Source of the DNA: Myxococcales bacterium
GTDB taxonomy: Bacteria > Myxococcota > Polyangia > Fen-1088
Assembly (NCBI GenBank): GCA_003159055.1
Contig: PMLH01000247.1
Coordinates: forward strand, 1 to 8,851
Reading direction: 5' to 3'
DNA: 8,851 nucleotides
In this document: in pieces, positions 7,157-8,851 of the stretch
Position numbering within the stretch: position 1 is the first letter of the stretch
How the letters are laid out: each line of letters opens with the position of its first letter
Translations under genes and position numbers: made by a program
The notes under the pieces: generated by a model
What the model saw: the letters and a program-made list of their open reading frames with translations, nothing else
Databases searched by the model: none
Told to the model about the DNA's origin: nothing

Positions 7157-8260
7157 GTGGCAAACCGGCTAGAATTACTCCCGGTGTCGATCGCTCGCCC
7201 GGTTTTTATCGCCGTTTCCACGGTCATGGGGCTGTCCTGTGCTGGGATCGACGCCTCGCCAGACAGCGGAATCCGGAAAGATAGCTCGGCAATCGTTCTC
7301 GACGATGCGCGGAAGTCCCCCGGTCAGGTGCCTTGCCAGGTTCCTGGGCCGATGTATCTCGTGCCACGTCCAGCCGACGTGCTGGTCCTGCTCGACCGGT
7401 CGGGGTCGATGGATACCGCGTTTGGTTCCGGGTCGCGCTACCAGGCGGTCGCCGCGCTGCTATCCGACCTGGCCCTTGCGTACCAGAAACACGTCCGTTT
7501 TGGCTACCTGGAGATGCCGGGCAGGTCAGGCTGCGAATTCCAGATGCCCGGGTGTTGTGCCTCGCCGCCTGTGGTCGAGCTTGCTCTTGACAACGCGCAG
7601 GCCATGACCTCGGCCATCGCCCAGGCGGCGCCAGTGGGGGGCAACACCCCGACGGCCGCTGCCCTCGCTGCGGCGCAGAGCTATTTCGACACGCTCGATG
7701 ACGGGGTTCGCAACCGCTATGTGCTCATGGCGACCGATGGTGTGCCGAGTTGTACCCTGTCGGGAGCGTTCTCGAGCGGGAACAGCAGTACGTCGCTCTG
7801 GTGTGCCGATGCCTTGTCAGAGGTTGGGGCACTGGTCGATTCGGGCGTGAAAGTGATCGTCCTGTCGGTCGGGCTCGACTCTGCCGCGAACCCGGGCGAG
7901 ACCAGCTGCCTCGATGCCCTGGCTCAGGCGGGCGGGGCCGCGATTCCCCAAGCCAGCCCCGGCTACTACTCGGCGGAAAATCCCGACCAACTGCAGCGGG
8001 CGATTGAACGGATATTCGGCGAAGTGTCGCGGCCGTCTTGTCTGCTGGAGATGCCTCGCATCAATATGGACTCCGTCGTCGGCGTCTATCTCGATGGCTA
8101 CGAAATTCCGAATGACACTGAGAACGGGTGGACCTGGGACAATTCATCGTCTTCTCTGGGCATCCGCATCACTGGCGCCTACTGCGAGCAGATACAGCAG
8201 TTTCAGGTCAGCGCTTTCGAAGTGCGCTACTACCCATGCGATGCCCCGCCACCGCCGTAG
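7157..8260 (+). CDS. VWA domain-containing predicted lipoprotein
   Basis: 367 residues from GTG 7157 (an open TTG at 7127 would add 10). Signal peptide about 1-27 (hydrophobic VFIAVSTVMGL) with Cys28 in GLSC as candidate lipidation site; the lipobox is loose. The VWA domain spans about 73-290 with an intact MIDAS: D80-x-S82-x-S84 in LLDRSGSM, Thr164/166 in GGNTPT, and Asp194 in MATDG, so divalent-metal binding is expected. The strand VKVIVLSVGL (231-240) is the usual late VWA strand. The tail 291-367 contains Cys295, 'GWTWD', 'ITGAYC' and a final 'YYPC' before four prolines, a layout common in myxobacterial VWA lipoproteins. Likely a surface or periplasmic metal-dependent protein-binding factor; ligand unknown. 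Divergent from the ABC operon and convergent with the ABC-F gene. Confidence 0.92.
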   Translation: MANRLELLPVSIARPVFIAVSTVMGLSCAGIDASPDSGIRKDSSAIVLDDARKSPGQVPCQVPGPMYLVPRPADVLVLLDRSGSMDTAFGSGSRYQAVAALLSDLALAYQKHVRFGYLEMPGRSGCEFQMPGCCASPPVVELALDNAQAMTSAIAQAAPVGGNTPTAAALAAAQSYFDTLDDGVRNRYVLMATDGVPSCTLSGAFSSGNSSTSLWCADALSEVGALVDSGVKVIVLSVGLDSAANPGETSCLDALAQAGGAAIPQASPGYYSAENPDQLQRAIERIFGEVSRPSCLLEMPRINMDSVVGVYLDGYEIPNDTENGWTWDNSSSSLGIRITGAYCEQIQQFQVSAFEVRYYPCDAPPPP

Positions 8261-8273
8261 CGGGCAACCAACC

Positions 8274-8298
8274 TTGCGCTACGTGCTTGCGTTACGTG
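8274..8298. repeat. Two tandem 12-base repeats in the convergent gap
   Basis: TTGCGCTACGTG at 8274-8285 and TTGCGTTACGTG at 8287-8298 are direct copies with one mismatch, separated by a single C. The second copy contains the TAA stop codon of the ABC-F gene (minus strand, 8294-8292). Function unknown; possibly a small local duplication. Each copy also contains the palindrome ACGT. Confidence 0.5.
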
Positions 8299-8851
8299 TC
8301 TGGCGTGCTGGCCAGGAAGGCCTGCAGCTCTGCGGATGCCCTTTCCCAGTCGGCCATGCGCTTGGCCAAAAGTCCGTCGAGGTCGCGCTCTTTGTCGGCC
8401 AGCTCGTGCAGCTTCTGCCAGTTTCCGCCGTGATCCTCGCTGAGCTTGGCTCGCAGGGCGGTGAGCTCGCCTTCGACCCGCGCGATCTCTTCTTCCAGCG
8501 AGGCGACCAGTCGTTCGGCCTTGCGTTGCTGCCTTTCGCGATCCTTTTTGGCGTTACGAATCGCCTCGGACGACGGCTGGGTCAGACGCGCCGGAGCTTC
8601 GGGGACCGGGGCGGGCGCCGCTTCGGTCTGCTTGCGCCGATGCTCGCGCCAATCGGAGTAGTTGCCGAGGTGACCTTCGAGGCCATTGTCGGTGAACACG
8701 AAAAGCCGCTTGCAGATTCGGTCCAGGAAGTAGCGGTCGTGGCTGATGACGGCCACGGCGGCCTGGGTGCCGTTGAGGAACTCCTCCAGCCAGCGCAGGG
8801 AGGGCAGGTCCAGGTGGTTGGTGGGCTCGTCCAGCAGCAGCAGGTCCTGGC
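8292..8851 (-). CDS. ABC-F family ATPase (Uup/EttA-type), 5' end outside window
   Basis: Only the last 185 complete codons are present; the frame stays open to the right edge, so the gene is partial at its 5' end. The visible part starts just before Walker B with QDLLLLDEPTNHLDL, the ABC-F hallmark, then VISHDRYFLDR with the switch His, 'GNYSDW', and a charged, Glu/Lys/Arg-rich coiled-coil C-terminus, about the last 95 residues (RNAKKDRERQQRKAERL onward). This order fits the second ATPase domain plus a Uup-like C-terminal domain. ABC-F proteins lack membrane domains and act on ribosomes or, for Uup, also on branched DNA. Whether this is Uup itself cannot be decided without the first domain and the interdomain linker. 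A GTG at 8756 inside the ATPase domain is not the true start. Not connected to the transporter operon. Confidence 0.93.
   Translation of the reverse strand, partial: QDLLLLDEPTNHLDLPSLRWLEEFLNGTQAAVAVISHDRYFLDRICKRLFVFTDNGLEGHLGNYSDWREHRRKQTEAAPAPVPEAPARLTQPSSEAIRNAKKDRERQQRKAERLVASLEEEIARVEGELTALRAKLSEDHGGNWQKLHELADKERDLDGLLAKRMADWERASAELQAFLASTPDT

Noticed and set aside
8292..8756. Short 154-residue gene starting at GTG 8756
   Set aside because: That GTG is inside the ATPase domain; the frame continues to the window edge through LLLLDEPTNHLD, so the gene is longer and partial.

Overview
The window reads as a gene-dense, GC-rich chromosomal segment, most likely from a myxobacterium-like deltaproteobacterium (Myxococcota). 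The lineage call is inference. It rests on large Cys-rich predicted lipoproteins with Asp/Ala/Pro-rich linkers, RCC1-type repeats and a CYDGIDNDGDG-type metal-binding motif, on a von Willebrand A (VWA) lipoprotein with a 'GW...C' tail, and on a GldA/GldF/GldG-like transporter cassette followed by a DUF4340 gene. No mobile element, CRISPR array, tRNA or rRNA was seen. There is no gene-free stretch longer than about 70 bases.

Layout from left to right. (1) 12-2519 (+): an 835-residue secreted, probably lipid-anchored mosaic protein with Cys-rich modules, an Asp/Ala linker, an RCC1-like propeller, a Ca-binding-like motif and a C-terminal beta-sandwich. (2) 7101 down to 2587 (-): a tightly packed four-gene operon encoding an ABC ATPase, an ABC-2 type permease (GldF-like), a GldG-like auxiliary membrane protein and a DUF4340 membrane-anchored protein. 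All three junctions overlap (4, 10 and 4 bases), so translational coupling is likely. (3) 7157-8260 (+): a VWA-domain predicted lipoprotein, divergent from the operon. (4) 8292-8851 (-): the 3' part of an ABC-F (Uup/EttA-type) ATPase gene, running off the right edge and convergent with the VWA gene.

How they may work together. The ATPase, permease, GldG-like and DUF4340 proteins should form one envelope ABC system: ATPase in the cytoplasm, permease and GldG N-terminus in the inner membrane, GldG and DUF4340 domains in the periplasm. Its substrate cannot be read from sequence. The two flanking lipoproteins are separate transcription units, and a functional link with the transporter is only a possibility. 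The ABC-F gene belongs to an unrelated translation-associated family.

The most notable observations are an invariant C-x9-C pair in five of seven RCC1 blades, with both cysteines lost together in the other two; a GldG-like protein with an unusually large five-helix N-terminal membrane domain; and an EF-hand-like acidic loop in that same protein. None of these proves a new system. The transporter cassette is the best candidate for something under-described.
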